Notes under the pieces: model-generated | Seen by the model: the letters and a program-made list of their open reading frames with translations, nothing else | Told to the model about the DNA's origin: nothing | Databases searched by the model: none | Assembly (NCBI RefSeq): GCF_015845845.1 | Contig: NZ_LDIG01000159.1 | Location: 62,001 to 126,000, forward strand | Reading direction: 5' to 3' | Source of the DNA: Paenibacillus dendritiformis | GTDB lineage: Bacteria; Bacillota; Bacilli; Paenibacillales; Paenibacillaceae | Length of the DNA stretch: 64,000 nt | In this document: positions 44,913 through 53,547 of the stretch, in pieces | How positions within the stretch are numbered: the stretch's first letter is position 1 | Layout: every line of letters starts with the position of its first letter | Program-made: the position numbers and the translations under genes

Positions 44913-46871
44913 ATGACGGAACGTCTAGTCCATCACCAGCCAATCGAATCGGACAAGAAGGTTGCAGGGACGAACGATCCAGTTCCGGACGGAACCTGGG
45001 ATCCGCAGCCTCTGCCACGGGACAGCTGGGTGCTGCAGCGGGATGTGAACGTTCACGACTTCCCTTATTTGCAGCCGCTTCTGCAAGCCGCCTGCAAGGA
45101 ATGGACGGAAGAGCTGCCTGCCCGCGCCTGTGTCCTGCGAGGCCGCTTGGCGTTAGTCGACTATGCGGGCGAGTGGATGGCGGGCGACCCCGAATTAGCC
45201 GGCGACGCTGCAAGCAATCGTGCGGCCGCAGCCGCGCTCCAGGAACGCAAGCTGGCCGTTCAGGCGGGATTCGGCTTTTTCTATGCCGCCTGTCCGCTTC
45301 TGAACAAGCGGGATGAGAGCTTCGCGGCGGTCGTGTGCCGATTGGACGGGGAACCGGATGAATCGTTCTCCGCAGGCATGGAGGCATGGGTTTATGGACT
45401 TCGAACGCATTTTTACCGGCAATTCGAGCTGGTCTTTGTGGACGAGCTGGCGCGATCGCTGAGAACGGCCGAACGGGAGCTGAAGCGCCGCGATGTGCTG
45501 CATGGGGCTATCCGGCATATGCATGACCGCATCAATGTCGATTCCGTATTGTCCCAGATCATGTCCAGTGTCGAGCAGCTTGTACCGGAAGCGCGTATCG
45601 AGGTCTTTTTGTCGCAGGATCACACCAGTTCGAATCCGAAGGTGAAGCCTTTGCTGTTCCAGCCGGGAAACGACGGCGTCGTGCGTCAAGCCTTCATGAA
45701 GGGAGAAGTATGTTATGAACGTGACGGAGCGGACAGCGATACGGAAGTAGGGTTTGCGCTGTGCGGCAAGCAGGGAGCCTATGGCGTCATTAAGGTCAGC
45801 TTCCCCGGAATGGCGCCGGATCCTTCCGATGTGCAGCTTATTCAGCTTATTGTGGAGACGGCCGGCACGGCCTTCGAGAATGCCCGTCTTCACGAGCAGG
45901 CGAATGAAGTCATACAGGAGCTGCGGTTCATCAATGACTTGACGAAGCGCATCAATCAGAGCTTGCGGCTGCGGGATGTGTTCCATGACGCGACCCACGA
46001 GCTGCTGCGCGTGTTTCGGGCCGACTTTTGCATGCTCCTTCAATTGAACGAGGAACGGCAGTGCTATGAAGTGGTGTCCTGCAACATGGACGAATTCGAT
46101 GATGCGTATCTGTGCTTCGAGGAAGGATTGTTCGGTCATATGTATTTGGAAAAGGAGCCCGTCATCGTATCCGATATTGCGGTGGACGTGCCCGCTTCCA
46201 TGCAGTTTTTCGAGAAGCTGAATTATCATTCCGTCATCGCCGCGCCCTTATTCGGCAGCGGGGAGATGGTGGGCATTGTCGTTCTTGCCGATCGGCGCAA
46301 GCAATTCTTCACTTACGACAATTTCAAGCTGCTGCAGATGCTGGCTACCCACATCGGATTGGCGATTGCGAATGCGGCGCTCCATAGCAGGGTCAAGCAT
46401 CTCGCCAACAAAGATCAGTTGACCGGGTTGTATGCGCGCCATTATTTGGACAAGCAGATCCAGCGCCAGCAAAAGAACGATTTCTGCGGTTCGCTTATCG
46501 TCGTGGACATCGATTATTTCAAGCAAATCAATGACCGTTACGGCCATCAGGTGGGCGATAAAATATTGAATCAGGTCAGTCAAATTATACGGAGTTCGAT
46601 ACGCGAATCCGATATCGCGGCCCGTTGGGGCGGCGAGGAGCTGGCGGTCTATTTCCCGCAGCTCAGCATCAGCCAGACGATCCGGATTGCGGAACGGATT
46701 CGGACCCGGGTAGCCAACGAGACGGAACCGCAGGTCACCGTCTCCTGCGGCATTGCCGACTGGAGCTGGCAGGACGATGTGGTCAGTGTCGAATCGCTGT
46801 TCTACCGTGCCGATATGGCGCTCTATGAAGCGAAGGACAGCGGCCGCAATCAGATCCGCATCAGCACCTAG
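44913..46871 (+). CDS. Diguanylate cyclase with GAF domains
   Basis: The soluble 652-residue protein likely makes cyclic di-GMP from two GTP in response to a signal sensed by GAF domains. Residues 1-190 are of unclear fold; about 195-320 form a first GAF-like domain; about 335-490 form a second GAF domain (FRADFCMLLQLNEERQCYEV to LFGSGEMVGIVVLADRRKQF); about 495-650 form the GGDEF domain. The active site is RWGGEELAVYFPQ with intact GGEEL, and the metal motif is VDIDYFKQINDRYGHQVGD. An RxxD inhibitory I-site (RESD) lies five residues before GGEEL, so product inhibition is likely. No membrane segment is seen. AGAAGGAG precedes the start. Confidence 0.92.
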   Translation: MTERLVHHQPIESDKKVAGTNDPVPDGTWDPQPLPRDSWVLQRDVNVHDFPYLQPLLQAACKEWTEELPARACVLRGRLALVDYAGEWMAGDPELAGDAASNRAAAAALQERKLAVQAGFGFFYAACPLLNKRDESFAAVVCRLDGEPDESFSAGMEAWVYGLRTHFYRQFELVFVDELARSLRTAERELKRRDVLHGAIRHMHDRINVDSVLSQIMSSVEQLVPEARIEVFLSQDHTSSNPKVKPLLFQPGNDGVVRQAFMKGEVCYERDGADSDTEVGFALCGKQGAYGVIKVSFPGMAPDPSDVQLIQLIVETAGTAFENARLHEQANEVIQELRFINDLTKRINQSLRLRDVFHDATHELLRVFRADFCMLLQLNEERQCYEVVSCNMDEFDDAYLCFEEGLFGHMYLEKEPVIVSDIAVDVPASMQFFEKLNYHSVIAAPLFGSGEMVGIVVLADRRKQFFTYDNFKLLQMLATHIGLAIANAALHSRVKHLANKDQLTGLYARHYLDKQIQRQQKNDFCGSLIVVDIDYFKQINDRYGHQVGDKILNQVSQIIRSSIRESDIAARWGGEELAVYFPQLSISQTIRIAERIRTRVANETEPQVTVSCGIADWSWQDDVVSVESLFYRADMALYEAKDSGRNQIRIST

Positions 46872-46920
46872 CATACGTGCTGCCTGATGAATAATCCCAA
46901 TTCAAGCGTGAGACGATAGA

Positions 46921-46955
46921 AGAGATGGGCCATCAATGCCCATCTCTTTCTATTT
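46921..46955 (+). terminator. Terminator of the cyclase gene
   Basis: The arms AGAGATGGGC and GCCCATCTCT have a 7-base loop and are followed by TTCTATTT. Confidence 0.8.
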
Positions 46956-47027
46956 CGGTAAATCGCCTCCTTTTTTTTAGGGGTATTTGCAAATTTTTAT
47001 GGCGATAAAAGAAGGGGAGGATTCGTT

Positions 47028-47822
47028 ATGGGCGGGACGATGGGCCGGGGGCGAAGTTGCGCCTTGCTGTCCGCTGTGTTAGCCGCATTCGTTATTCTGC
47101 TTCATGGGTGCGGAGTAACCGCCAATCCCGATGACATGCTGAACCGTGCCTTAAGCGGAATCGGGGGCCAGGATCAGGTGCGGTTCGAAGGCTTGGCCGA
47201 GATCCGCGTCGGCGAGGACATGCTGTTGACCAAGCAATTCCGGTATGAAGGAGAGATGAAGCAGCACAAAGGCGTCCATATGAAGCTGAGCGCCGACATG
47301 GATCAGCGGACGACCGCCAAGCGCTGGAATCCGGTAGCGCAGATGGAGCAATTGCTGCGAATGGCGAATAAGCAGGTATCCTTCGTGCCTCAAGCGGACG
47401 CGCTTGCCGGGGCGAAGGGAACCGGACAGGAGAACAAGACGGAGCAAGAAGAAAGAGATCTGGTACCGCTGCAAGTCACATTGTCCAACGAGGGAGCGAA
47501 GCGACTCTATATCAACCAGTTGGAGGAGGATTATAAACGGATCATTATTCCTTCGGAGCCGTACCAGAAAATACGCCGATCGCTGAGCGAGCAGGAACGG
47601 AACAAATTGGATGCGGAGCTGAAGGCGATCGTGGACCGCAGCCGGGCCGACCTGGATCAAAAGCTGAAGGACGCCAGCATCGCCGGACGTTACGTCGTCT
47701 GGGTGGAACGGCGCCATTCCCTGCCTGTCATCCTGGAAGGATGGTTAACGGCCGGCTACAATGACAACGGCAAGGAACGCCGGGAGACCGTTCATACGAA
47801 GACGCGGTTCTCTTATAAGTGA
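47028..47822 (+). CDS. Hypothetical lipoprotein (264 residues)
   Basis: The family is not recognised. An N-terminal basic region and a hydrophobic core end in the lipobox LLHGC (Cys near residue 28). The mature part is charged and includes FEGLAEIRVGEDMLLTKQF and, near the end, RYVVWVERRHSLPVILEGWL, a pattern like outer-leaflet LolA/LppX-type beta-sheet proteins. The middle has a hydrophilic insert with Glu/Lys runs. AAGGGGAGG precedes the ATG. It is alone, upstream of the aminopeptidase. Confidence 0.75.
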   Translation: MGGTMGRGRSCALLSAVLAAFVILLHGCGVTANPDDMLNRALSGIGGQDQVRFEGLAEIRVGEDMLLTKQFRYEGEMKQHKGVHMKLSADMDQRTTAKRWNPVAQMEQLLRMANKQVSFVPQADALAGAKGTGQENKTEQEERDLVPLQVTLSNEGAKRLYINQLEEDYKRIIIPSEPYQKIRRSLSEQERNKLDAELKAIVDRSRADLDQKLKDASIAGRYVVWVERRHSLPVILEGWLTAGYNDNGKERRETVHTKTRFSYK

Positions 47823-47879
47823 GCCCGCAGCACCCCGAGGCTTCCGGCCGATCCGCTGGCCGCCAATCGCGAGCCGGCG

Positions 47880-47908
47880 CTGACTTCGATAACCGCTCAT
47901 GTTACAAT
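47880..47908 (+). promoter_or_regulatory. Candidate promoter of the M29 aminopeptidase gene
   Basis: CTGACT and TACAAT have 17 bases between them, ending 46 bases before the start codon. Confidence 0.5.
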
Positions 47909-47954
47909 GGGTAAGGTTTCACCAATTTATCGGCCGACCGAGGAGGAACATGAC

Positions 47955-49070
47955 ATGAAAGACCCAAGATTGCAGAAGCTGGCCCAGAACTTGGTTGGAT
48001 ATTCCATCAATGTGCAGCCAGGCGAAAATGTGCTGATTGAGATGATCGGCTCCGAGCGCGAGCTGGTGACGATGCTGGTAGATGAAGTCGCCGCGCGGGG
48101 CGGCCGCCCGTTCGTGCAGTTGACCGATCGGAAAGTGCTGCGCTCGCTGATCAAGAACGCGTCTGAGGAACAGATGAAGACGTGGCGGGAGTATGATTTG
48201 CTCCGGATGCAGAACATGCAGGGTTATATCGGGATTCGCGCCGGAGAGAACGCGAACGAAATGTCCGATGTTCCGGAAGACAAAATGAAGCTGTATGACG
48301 CTATCTATTCGCATCCGGTACATATGGAAGAGCGCGTCAAGCGCACGAAGTGGGTCGTGCTTCGTTATCCGAACGCTTCGATGGCCCAGTTGGCCAACAC
48401 GTCAACGGAAGCGTTCGAAGATTTTTACTTCGATGTGTGCAATCTCGATTACTCCAAGATGGACAAGGCGATGGAGTCGCTGAAGGCGCTGATGGACCGC
48501 ACGGACAAGGTCCGCCTTACCGGTCCGGGAACCGACTTGACGTTCTCGATCCGTGGCATCGGGTCTGTCAAATGCTCCGGACAGAACAATATTCCGGATG
48601 GCGAGGTCTATACCGCGCCGGTCCGCGACTCCGTCAATGGCACGTTGACCTACAATACGCCATCGATTTATAACGGCTTCACTTTTGAGAATATCTCGTT
48701 CCGGTTCGAGAACGGCAAAATTGTGGAAGCGACGAGCAATGATACGGCCCGGATCAACCATATTCTCAATTCGGACGAAGGCGCGCGCCACATCGGGGAG
48801 TTCGCGATCGGCGTCAATCCGTACATTTTGCATCCGATGAAGGATACGCTGTTCGATGAGAAGATTGCGGGCAGCATCCACTTTACGCCGGGGCAAGCTT
48901 ATGAGACGGCGGATAACGGCAACCGTTCCTCTATCCATTGGGACCTGGTGCTGATCCAGCGTCCGGAGTATGGCGGAGGGGAAATGTATTTCGACGATGT
49001 TCTTGTGCGCAAAGACGGCCGATTTGTCATCCCTGAGCTGGAATGCTTGAATCCGGAGCACCTCAAATAA
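47955..49070 (+). CDS. M29 family aminopeptidase
   Basis: This metal-dependent aminopeptidase removes N-terminal residues from peptides in the cytosol. The 371-residue length agrees with the AmpS/AmpT family. Metal and catalytic candidates in order: NNIPDGEVYTAPVRDSVNGT (Glu), EGARHIGEFAIGVNP (Glu), GSIHFTPGQAYE (His) and RSSIHWDLVLIQ (His and Asp). The start ATG 47955 (MKDPRLQKLAQ) has CGAGGAGG upstream; the longer frame is not supported. It follows the lipoprotein with its own promoter. Confidence 0.93.
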   Translation: MKDPRLQKLAQNLVGYSINVQPGENVLIEMIGSERELVTMLVDEVAARGGRPFVQLTDRKVLRSLIKNASEEQMKTWREYDLLRMQNMQGYIGIRAGENANEMSDVPEDKMKLYDAIYSHPVHMEERVKRTKWVVLRYPNASMAQLANTSTEAFEDFYFDVCNLDYSKMDKAMESLKALMDRTDKVRLTGPGTDLTFSIRGIGSVKCSGQNNIPDGEVYTAPVRDSVNGTLTYNTPSIYNGFTFENISFRFENGKIVEATSNDTARINHILNSDEGARHIGEFAIGVNPYILHPMKDTLFDEKIAGSIHFTPGQAYETADNGNRSSIHWDLVLIQRPEYGGGEMYFDDVLVRKDGRFVIPELECLNPEHLK

Positions 49071-49190
49071 GAGGAATCCGTTGATTCGCCGCATGTTTTT
49101 GCGGATTTATTATTGCGTCAAGCGTCTCATTCACGGTATGATGGAAACGTAAGGAGACCGACCGAACTAATTGATGACGGAGGGATTTCG

Positions 49191-49433
49191 ATGTCCAATA
49201 ACACGGCAATTGTGGAAATCTCACAAGCAGCGAACAAATTCAGATCTTCGATAGTCTTGCAGGCTGACAACAAATACATTGATGTTAAGAGCATTTTGGG
49301 CCTGTTCACGACCTTGGTGGGCAACCAGAAGTACGAGCTTCACGTCCATGGGCCGGATGCGGATGAAGCGAAGGCAGCGATGGCGGAAGTATTCAAGAAG
49401 CATGGATTGGATGTTTCCGTGGTAGCGGAATAA
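49191..49433 (+). CDS. HPr-like protein without the phospho-histidine segment
   Basis: The 80-residue product resembles the latter part of HPr/Crh: ISQAANKFRSSIVLQADNKY, then IDVKSILGLFTTLV, which aligns to the Ser46 regulatory site (KSIxG), then YELHVHGPDADEAKAAMAEVF. The first strand and loop carrying GLHARPA with His15 are absent, so it cannot accept phosphate from enzyme I, and Crh's Gln15 is lacking too. The serine is kept, so HPr kinase could act on it and it could contact CcpA. GGAGGG precedes the ATG. It is alone with its own terminator. Confidence 0.8.
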   Translation: MSNNTAIVEISQAANKFRSSIVLQADNKYIDVKSILGLFTTLVGNQKYELHVHGPDADEAKAAMAEVFKKHGLDVSVVAE

Positions 49434-49437
49434 CAGC

Positions 49438-49470
49438 GAGAGCCGGAGCAGAATGTTCCGGCTCTTTCTA
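49438..49470 (+). terminator. Terminator of the HPr-like gene
   Basis: The arms AGAGCCGGA and TCCGGCTCT enclose a GCAGAATGT loop and are followed by TTCTATATC. Confidence 0.8.
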
Positions 49471-49611
49471 TATCTATATTGACATACAGCGGCTTGCGCA
49501 GGCTGCACGGCATGGAGAGAAGTTCGTCATGCATCTTGTGTTACCCGTCATGATCGTCTAATATTAGAGTTAGAACAATCGTGACTTCGAGTCATAGGGG
49601 GGAAACCAGGC

Positions 49612-49902
49612 ATGTCTTCGTCGAATGTGTTGCAACAGCTAAGTGACAGGGCGCTCACTCTGCTAGAAGCGGATGCGCATCAAATAGAGAAACTCATCCA
49701 GGTCCAGATGGAGAACTTGGCGACGCGTTACTGCCCTCTCTATGAGGAAGTATTGGATACGCAAATGTACGGTTTTTCTCGGCAGGTTGACTTCGCCGTT
49801 CGAGCCGGACTGGTGGAGGAGAGCGTTGGCAAGCAGCTCGTCAGCAAGCTGGAACGCAATCTGGCTACCTTGTATGAGGCGTTGAACAAGGCTACTCAAT
49901 AA
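49612..49902 (+). CDS. ylaN: YlaN family protein (DUF1507)
   Basis: The 96-residue cytosolic protein matches YlaN throughout: ALTLLEADAHQIEKLIQVQM and CPLYEEVLDTQMYGFSRQVD, then FAVRAGLVEE. In B. subtilis YlaN is essential at low iron and has been reported to interact with the Fur regulator. There, ylaN lies beside ftsW; here the SEDS gene is about 1.8 kb downstream on the other strand. GGGGGG precedes the start. A strong terminator follows. Confidence 0.93.
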   Translation: MSSSNVLQQLSDRALTLLEADAHQIEKLIQVQMENLATRYCPLYEEVLDTQMYGFSRQVDFAVRAGLVEESVGKQLVSKLERNLATLYEALNKATQ

Positions 49903-49939
49903 TCGCTTATCGCGGAACGGCGGAATCCGCGAACACGGG

Positions 49940-49971
49940 AAGGCCCGGGATGTTATAATCCCGGGCCTTTT
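49940..49971. terminator. Bidirectional terminator after ylaN
   Basis: The arms AAGGCCCGGGA and TCCCGGGCCTT have a 7-base loop (TGTTATAA region) and are followed by TT. It separates ylaN and the convergent antiporter gene. Confidence 0.85.
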
Positions 49972-49994
49972 GAGTGCAGGCGCCGCGCCCCAGC

Positions 49995-51059
49995 CTAGAC
50001 CAGGTAGAAGGATACCCCCAGAATGACATAGACGGCGAGCAGCAGCAGACCTTCATACCAGTTTGTTTGTCCGTCCTGGGAGATCGATTTGGCGATGAAT
50101 ACCGCTACCCCGATCGCGATCATCTCCAGCGTGGTGAACACGATGTCCATCGTCTGCCCGAACAGCGCGCTCACGAATACAAGCACGGGAGCGACAAAGA
50201 GCGCGATTTGCAGACTGCTGCCGATCGCGATCTCCACGGCGGCCCCGATCTTGTTCTTCATGGCCATCATGACGGCGGCGCTGTGCTCTGCGGCATTGCC
50301 GACAATGGCGATGACGAAGGCTCCGACGAACAGCTCCGACAAGCCGAATTGCGCCGTAAACGTATCCAGCGTCCCGACTAACCATTCACTGACGAAAGCA
50401 ACCATCACCGTAGAGATGACGAGGCAGAGCACGGACTTCCCTTTTGACCATTGCGGCTCCTCTTCCGCCTGTTCCTCCGACCGCTCCGATTCTTCGGTCA
50501 GCATCTCCTTATGCGTGACCATGGAGAACAGAAGCCAGAGCAAGTAAGCGGCGATGAGAATTCCGGCCACGACCAGGCTCAAGACTACGGTACCCGTCTC
50601 GCTGAGGGAATGGGTCGTGAAGAAGGCGGCAGGGACGAACAGCGCGATCACGGCCAATATCATCAGCGAGCCGTTCATACCGGCTAGGTTGGCGTTGAAC
50701 GTCTGCACCTTATACTTGATGCCTCCGACAAGCACGCTCAGGCCAAGCACAAGCAGGAGGTTGCCGATGATGGCGCCGGTCAGGCTCGCCTTGACCATGT
50801 CGAACAGCCCTTCACGCACGAGGAAAATCGCGATGATGAGTTCAGCCGCATTGCCGAAGGTCGCATTCAGGAATCCGCCCAGGCGCTGGCCCGCATAATG
50901 CGAGACGGCCTCTGTCGACCGGCCGAGGAATCCGGCCACGAACACGATCGCCACGGCGGACAGGGCGAATTGAAGCGTCATGTTCCAGGACAAGTAATGT
51001 CCGGCTGCGCTTAGGATGAAGGTCAGCCCGAGTATAATGAAGAACAGCCGTTTTCCCAA
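49995..51059 (-). CDS. Calcium/proton antiporter (CaCA family, Cax)
   Basis: This membrane protein exports Ca2+ in exchange for protons. The 354-residue product has about 11 segments in two halves, each with the alpha-repeat motif: FLNATFGNAAELIIAIF near residue 65 and VIAIVGNAAEHSAAVMMA near residue 255. An acidic loop (TEESERSEEQAEEEPQ) joins the halves. The start is a TTG with GGGGTGATG upstream. It resembles B. subtilis ChaA. Confidence 0.92.
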   Translation of the reverse strand: MGKRLFFIILGLTFILSAAGHYLSWNMTLQFALSAVAIVFVAGFLGRSTEAVSHYAGQRLGGFLNATFGNAAELIIAIFLVREGLFDMVKASLTGAIIGNLLLVLGLSVLVGGIKYKVQTFNANLAGMNGSLMILAVIALFVPAAFFTTHSLSETGTVVLSLVVAGILIAAYLLWLLFSMVTHKEMLTEESERSEEQAEEEPQWSKGKSVLCLVISTVMVAFVSEWLVGTLDTFTAQFGLSELFVGAFVIAIVGNAAEHSAAVMMAMKNKIGAAVEIAIGSSLQIALFVAPVLVFVSALFGQTMDIVFTTLEMIAIGVAVFIAKSISQDGQTNWYEGLLLLAVYVILGVSFYLV

Positions 51060-51170
51060 AACATCACCCCTACGAAATTCATAATAACGTGAAATCTTCC
51101 GATATTTAATATAACCAACCGCATCGAGATCGTAAACAAAAATTACTGTCGTTGCTTGTCATCAGGTGTT

Positions 51171-51198
51171 TGCTTTCAAGATTGGGGATCGGTACAAT
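51171..51198 (+). promoter_or_regulatory. Candidate promoter of the Gls24 gene
   Basis: TTGCTT and TACAAT have 17 bases between them and end about 30 bases before the start codon at 51226. Confidence 0.5.
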
Positions 51199-51225
51199 AA
51201 AGATAAGAGAGAAAGGAGGATGACG

Positions 51226-51612
51226 ATGGCAGAGGAGCAACTGAATACCCATGAAGGGAATATTCGCATATCGGACGATGTCGTCGCCACAATCGCAGGT
51301 CTCGCTGCGCTGGAAACTCCAGGTGTTGCCGCTATGTCCGGAGGGCTGTCCGAAGGATGGGCGAAGCGCTTGAGCGGCCGCAACGTGCAAAAGGGTGTCT
51401 CCGTGGAAGTGGGCCAAGTGGAAGCGGCCATAGATTTGAGAGTTATCATTATGTACGGAATGCCGATACAGGAAGTATGCCGCCAGCTGCAGATGAATGT
51501 GCGGGAAGCGGTGCAGAACATGACGGGCTTGAATGTGGTAGAAGTCAACGTCAAAGTGGAAGGCGTCGCATTCAAGGATGAGGAATTGGACGAAATGCCG
51601 CGCATCAAATAG
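51226..51612 (+). CDS. Asp23/Gls24 family envelope stress protein
   Basis: The 128-residue product has the family pattern: GNIRISDDVVATIAGLAALE, then PGVAAMSGGL, VEAAIDLRVIIMYGMPIQEV and NVVEVNVKVEGVAF. Family members (Asp23, YloU, YqhY) sit near the membrane or influence envelope stress and lipid synthesis. The ATG at 51226 has AAGGAGG six bases before it; an overlapping ATG at 51220 is too close. It is convergent with the SEDS gene with a shared terminator. Confidence 0.9.
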   Translation: MAEEQLNTHEGNIRISDDVVATIAGLAALETPGVAAMSGGLSEGWAKRLSGRNVQKGVSVEVGQVEAAIDLRVIIMYGMPIQEVCRQLQMNVREAVQNMTGLNVVEVNVKVEGVAFKDEELDEMPRIK

Positions 51613-51645
51613 TCATTAGGAATGTATGGGCATCAATGCATGGGA

Positions 51646-51690
51646 ACAAAAAAGACTACACGGACCGAAGCGGCCGGTAGTCTTTTTTGT
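51646..51690. terminator. Bidirectional terminator between Gls24 and the SEDS gene
   Basis: The arms ACAAAAAAGACTAC and GTAGTCTTTTTTGT are perfect, so T-runs lie on both sides. It overlaps the last codons of the SEDS gene. Confidence 0.9.
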
Positions 51691-52906
51691 TGGAACGGCG
51701 GGGGATCGATTGACCGGTCTCCTTCTTCTGCTGCACGCGGTTGTATTCCCGCGAGACGCTGAGGAGTATTCCGACGCTGACCATCGTAATGAACAGGGAA
51801 GAGCCTCCGTAACTAATGAACGGCAGGGTGACTCCCGTAATTGGAATCGTCCGCGTGACGCCGCCGATATTGATGAAGGCCTGGACGGCGATGATGCCGA
51901 CAATGCCTATGCTTACGAGCGTTCCGTAAATATCCGGGCAGCGCAGCGCGATCAGGATGCCGCGCCAGATGAAGCAAATATAGACGAGCAAAAAGATGAC
52001 GGTTCCGATAAAGCCCAATTCCTCCGCGATGATCGCGAAGATAAAGTCATTATACGGATAAGGCAGGTACAACAGCTTCTGAATGCTCTGCCCGAAGCCC
52101 GCTCCCGTCCAGCCGCCGTGCGCGATCGCCTTCAAGGAATGAAGCAGGTTGTAGCTGGCCGCCTGCGAATCGTGGAACGGATCGAGCCAGGACTGCACCC
52201 GGGCCATCTTGTAGCCGCCGGACAGCTTGTCCGGCATGAACAGCATGCTCAATCCGAGCACGACGAGCACGCCGACGATGCCGACGAGCAGGCAATTCAT
52301 AATATGCTTCAGGTTCGCTCCTCCGGCAATGACGATAACCCCGGCGCACGCCGTCAGTATCATCGCGCCGCCCATATCGGGCTGGAGCATAATCAGGCCG
52401 ACGACGAATCCGACAATGATCATGACCGGGAACAGCCCGGTGCGGAAGTCGCGGAATTTCTCCCCCTTCTTGGCGATCAAGGCCGACAAATACAGCACGA
52501 CCGCGATCTTCGCCAATTCGGTAGGCTGAATGCCTAGGCCGCCAATATTTAACCAGCTTCGCGCTCCGTTCACATCCTCCGCCGTGAACGGGACGATGAG
52601 AAGCAGAAGGACAGTGACTATGAATAACGGAATGAACAGTATTTTGTAGGCCGTATAACGGATGTTCATGGCGAACAGCATAGCCACGAAGCCTAACCCA
52701 GCCCACATCAGCTGCCGCTTGGCGAAGTAGAAGGAATCATAATCATACCTCGAGGATACGGCAGCCAGACTTGAGCTTGAACTGAATACCATCACGACGC
52801 CGAACCCGACAAGCAGCAGGGTCAGCACCAACAGAATAAAATCAGGCGATCCCTTGCCCGTGCTAGGCGGGTTCTTCGATTGACTGGGTCTGTGCGGTCT
52901 GTTCAA
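51656..52906 (-). CDS. ftsW: SEDS glycosyltransferase, FtsW type
   Basis: This polytopic membrane enzyme polymerises lipid II into glycan strands, with a class B PBP as partner. The 416-residue product has about 10 segments. It starts SPDFILLVLTLLLVGFGVVM, then WLNIGGLGIQPTELAKIAVV (GARSW and PTELxK motifs), the extracellular loop with ARVQSWLDPFHDSQAASYNL, and GVTLPFISYGGSSLF near the end, as in FtsW and SpoVE. The start is a TTG with AAAGG nine bases upstream. Upstream on the same strand lies a YugN gene 12 bases away. FtsW is favoured over RodA by motif and by the linkage with ylaN. Confidence 0.88.
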   Translation of the reverse strand: MNRPHRPSQSKNPPSTGKGSPDFILLVLTLLLVGFGVVMVFSSSSSLAAVSSRYDYDSFYFAKRQLMWAGLGFVAMLFAMNIRYTAYKILFIPLFIVTVLLLLIVPFTAEDVNGARSWLNIGGLGIQPTELAKIAVVLYLSALIAKKGEKFRDFRTGLFPVMIIVGFVVGLIMLQPDMGGAMILTACAGVIVIAGGANLKHIMNCLLVGIVGVLVVLGLSMLFMPDKLSGGYKMARVQSWLDPFHDSQAASYNLLHSLKAIAHGGWTGAGFGQSIQKLLYLPYPYNDFIFAIIAEELGFIGTVIFLLVYICFIWRGILIALRCPDIYGTLVSIGIVGIIAVQAFINIGGVTRTIPITGVTLPFISYGGSSLFITMVSVGILLSVSREYNRVQQKKETGQSIPRRSNKKDYRPLRSV

Positions 52907-52918
52907 GGGAACGTACCT

Positions 52919-53269
52919 TTAGGCGCTAAGAAGCGCTTGCTTCAGCTCATTCAGCTTCTGGGTGGCATTATTCACGATCGGCTGCGGGATCGGAGTGTCG
53001 TAATCCAGTCCATGCGGGAAGGAAGCGCGGCCCATGTATACCGCCTCGATGGCGAGGATCGTATCGGGCTTCTCCAGCTTCCCTTCCTTCACGCGGGTAT
53101 TGATGCGCAGAAAGTAGTCTTCGCCGTTCTTTTTATCTTCAATTTTCAAATCGTATGTAGCCCGGTAATATTCCCACTGCCAGCGGATAAAACCGAGATT
53201 CTCCGTCACCTCATCCAGGTAGGCCAGATCCGATTCGAGGCCGATGAGGCCGCTGTTCTCAATAATCAT
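52919..53269 (-). CDS. YugN-like family protein
   Basis: The 116-residue cytosolic protein matches the YugN-like family: MIIENSGLIGLESDLAYLDE, then GFIRWQWEYYRATYDLKIED, GEDYFLRINTRVKEG, YMGRASFPHGLDYDT and NNATQKLNELKQALL. Its function is unknown. The ATG at 53269 has GAAGGAGGAATAG upstream. It ends 12 bases before the SEDS gene start, so the two are probably cotranscribed. Confidence 0.88.
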   Translation of the reverse strand: MIIENSGLIGLESDLAYLDEVTENLGFIRWQWEYYRATYDLKIEDKKNGEDYFLRINTRVKEGKLEKPDTILAIEAVYMGRASFPHGLDYDTPIPQPIVNNATQKLNELKQALLSA

Positions 53270-53547
53270 GCATCTATTCCTCCTTCATATCGTTCCTATT
53301 CATCTTCGTCATGTGCAATCGGTTACCTCTTTCTCATGATAGTATGTTTCCCAGGCTTGCGCAAGACATCGCTTGCAGCGGAGGAGCGGATTGTTCAAAA
53401 TTGAGGCAAAGGCGGTCGAACGAACGGGCCGGCTTGAATCGGAGCAAAAGGGGCCTCGTATACCCGGCTTTTATGGTACAATATAGAAAACGTTCACAAC
53501 GGATAATGATTTCGGAATACAATCATGACAGATAAGGGGAATCGCTT

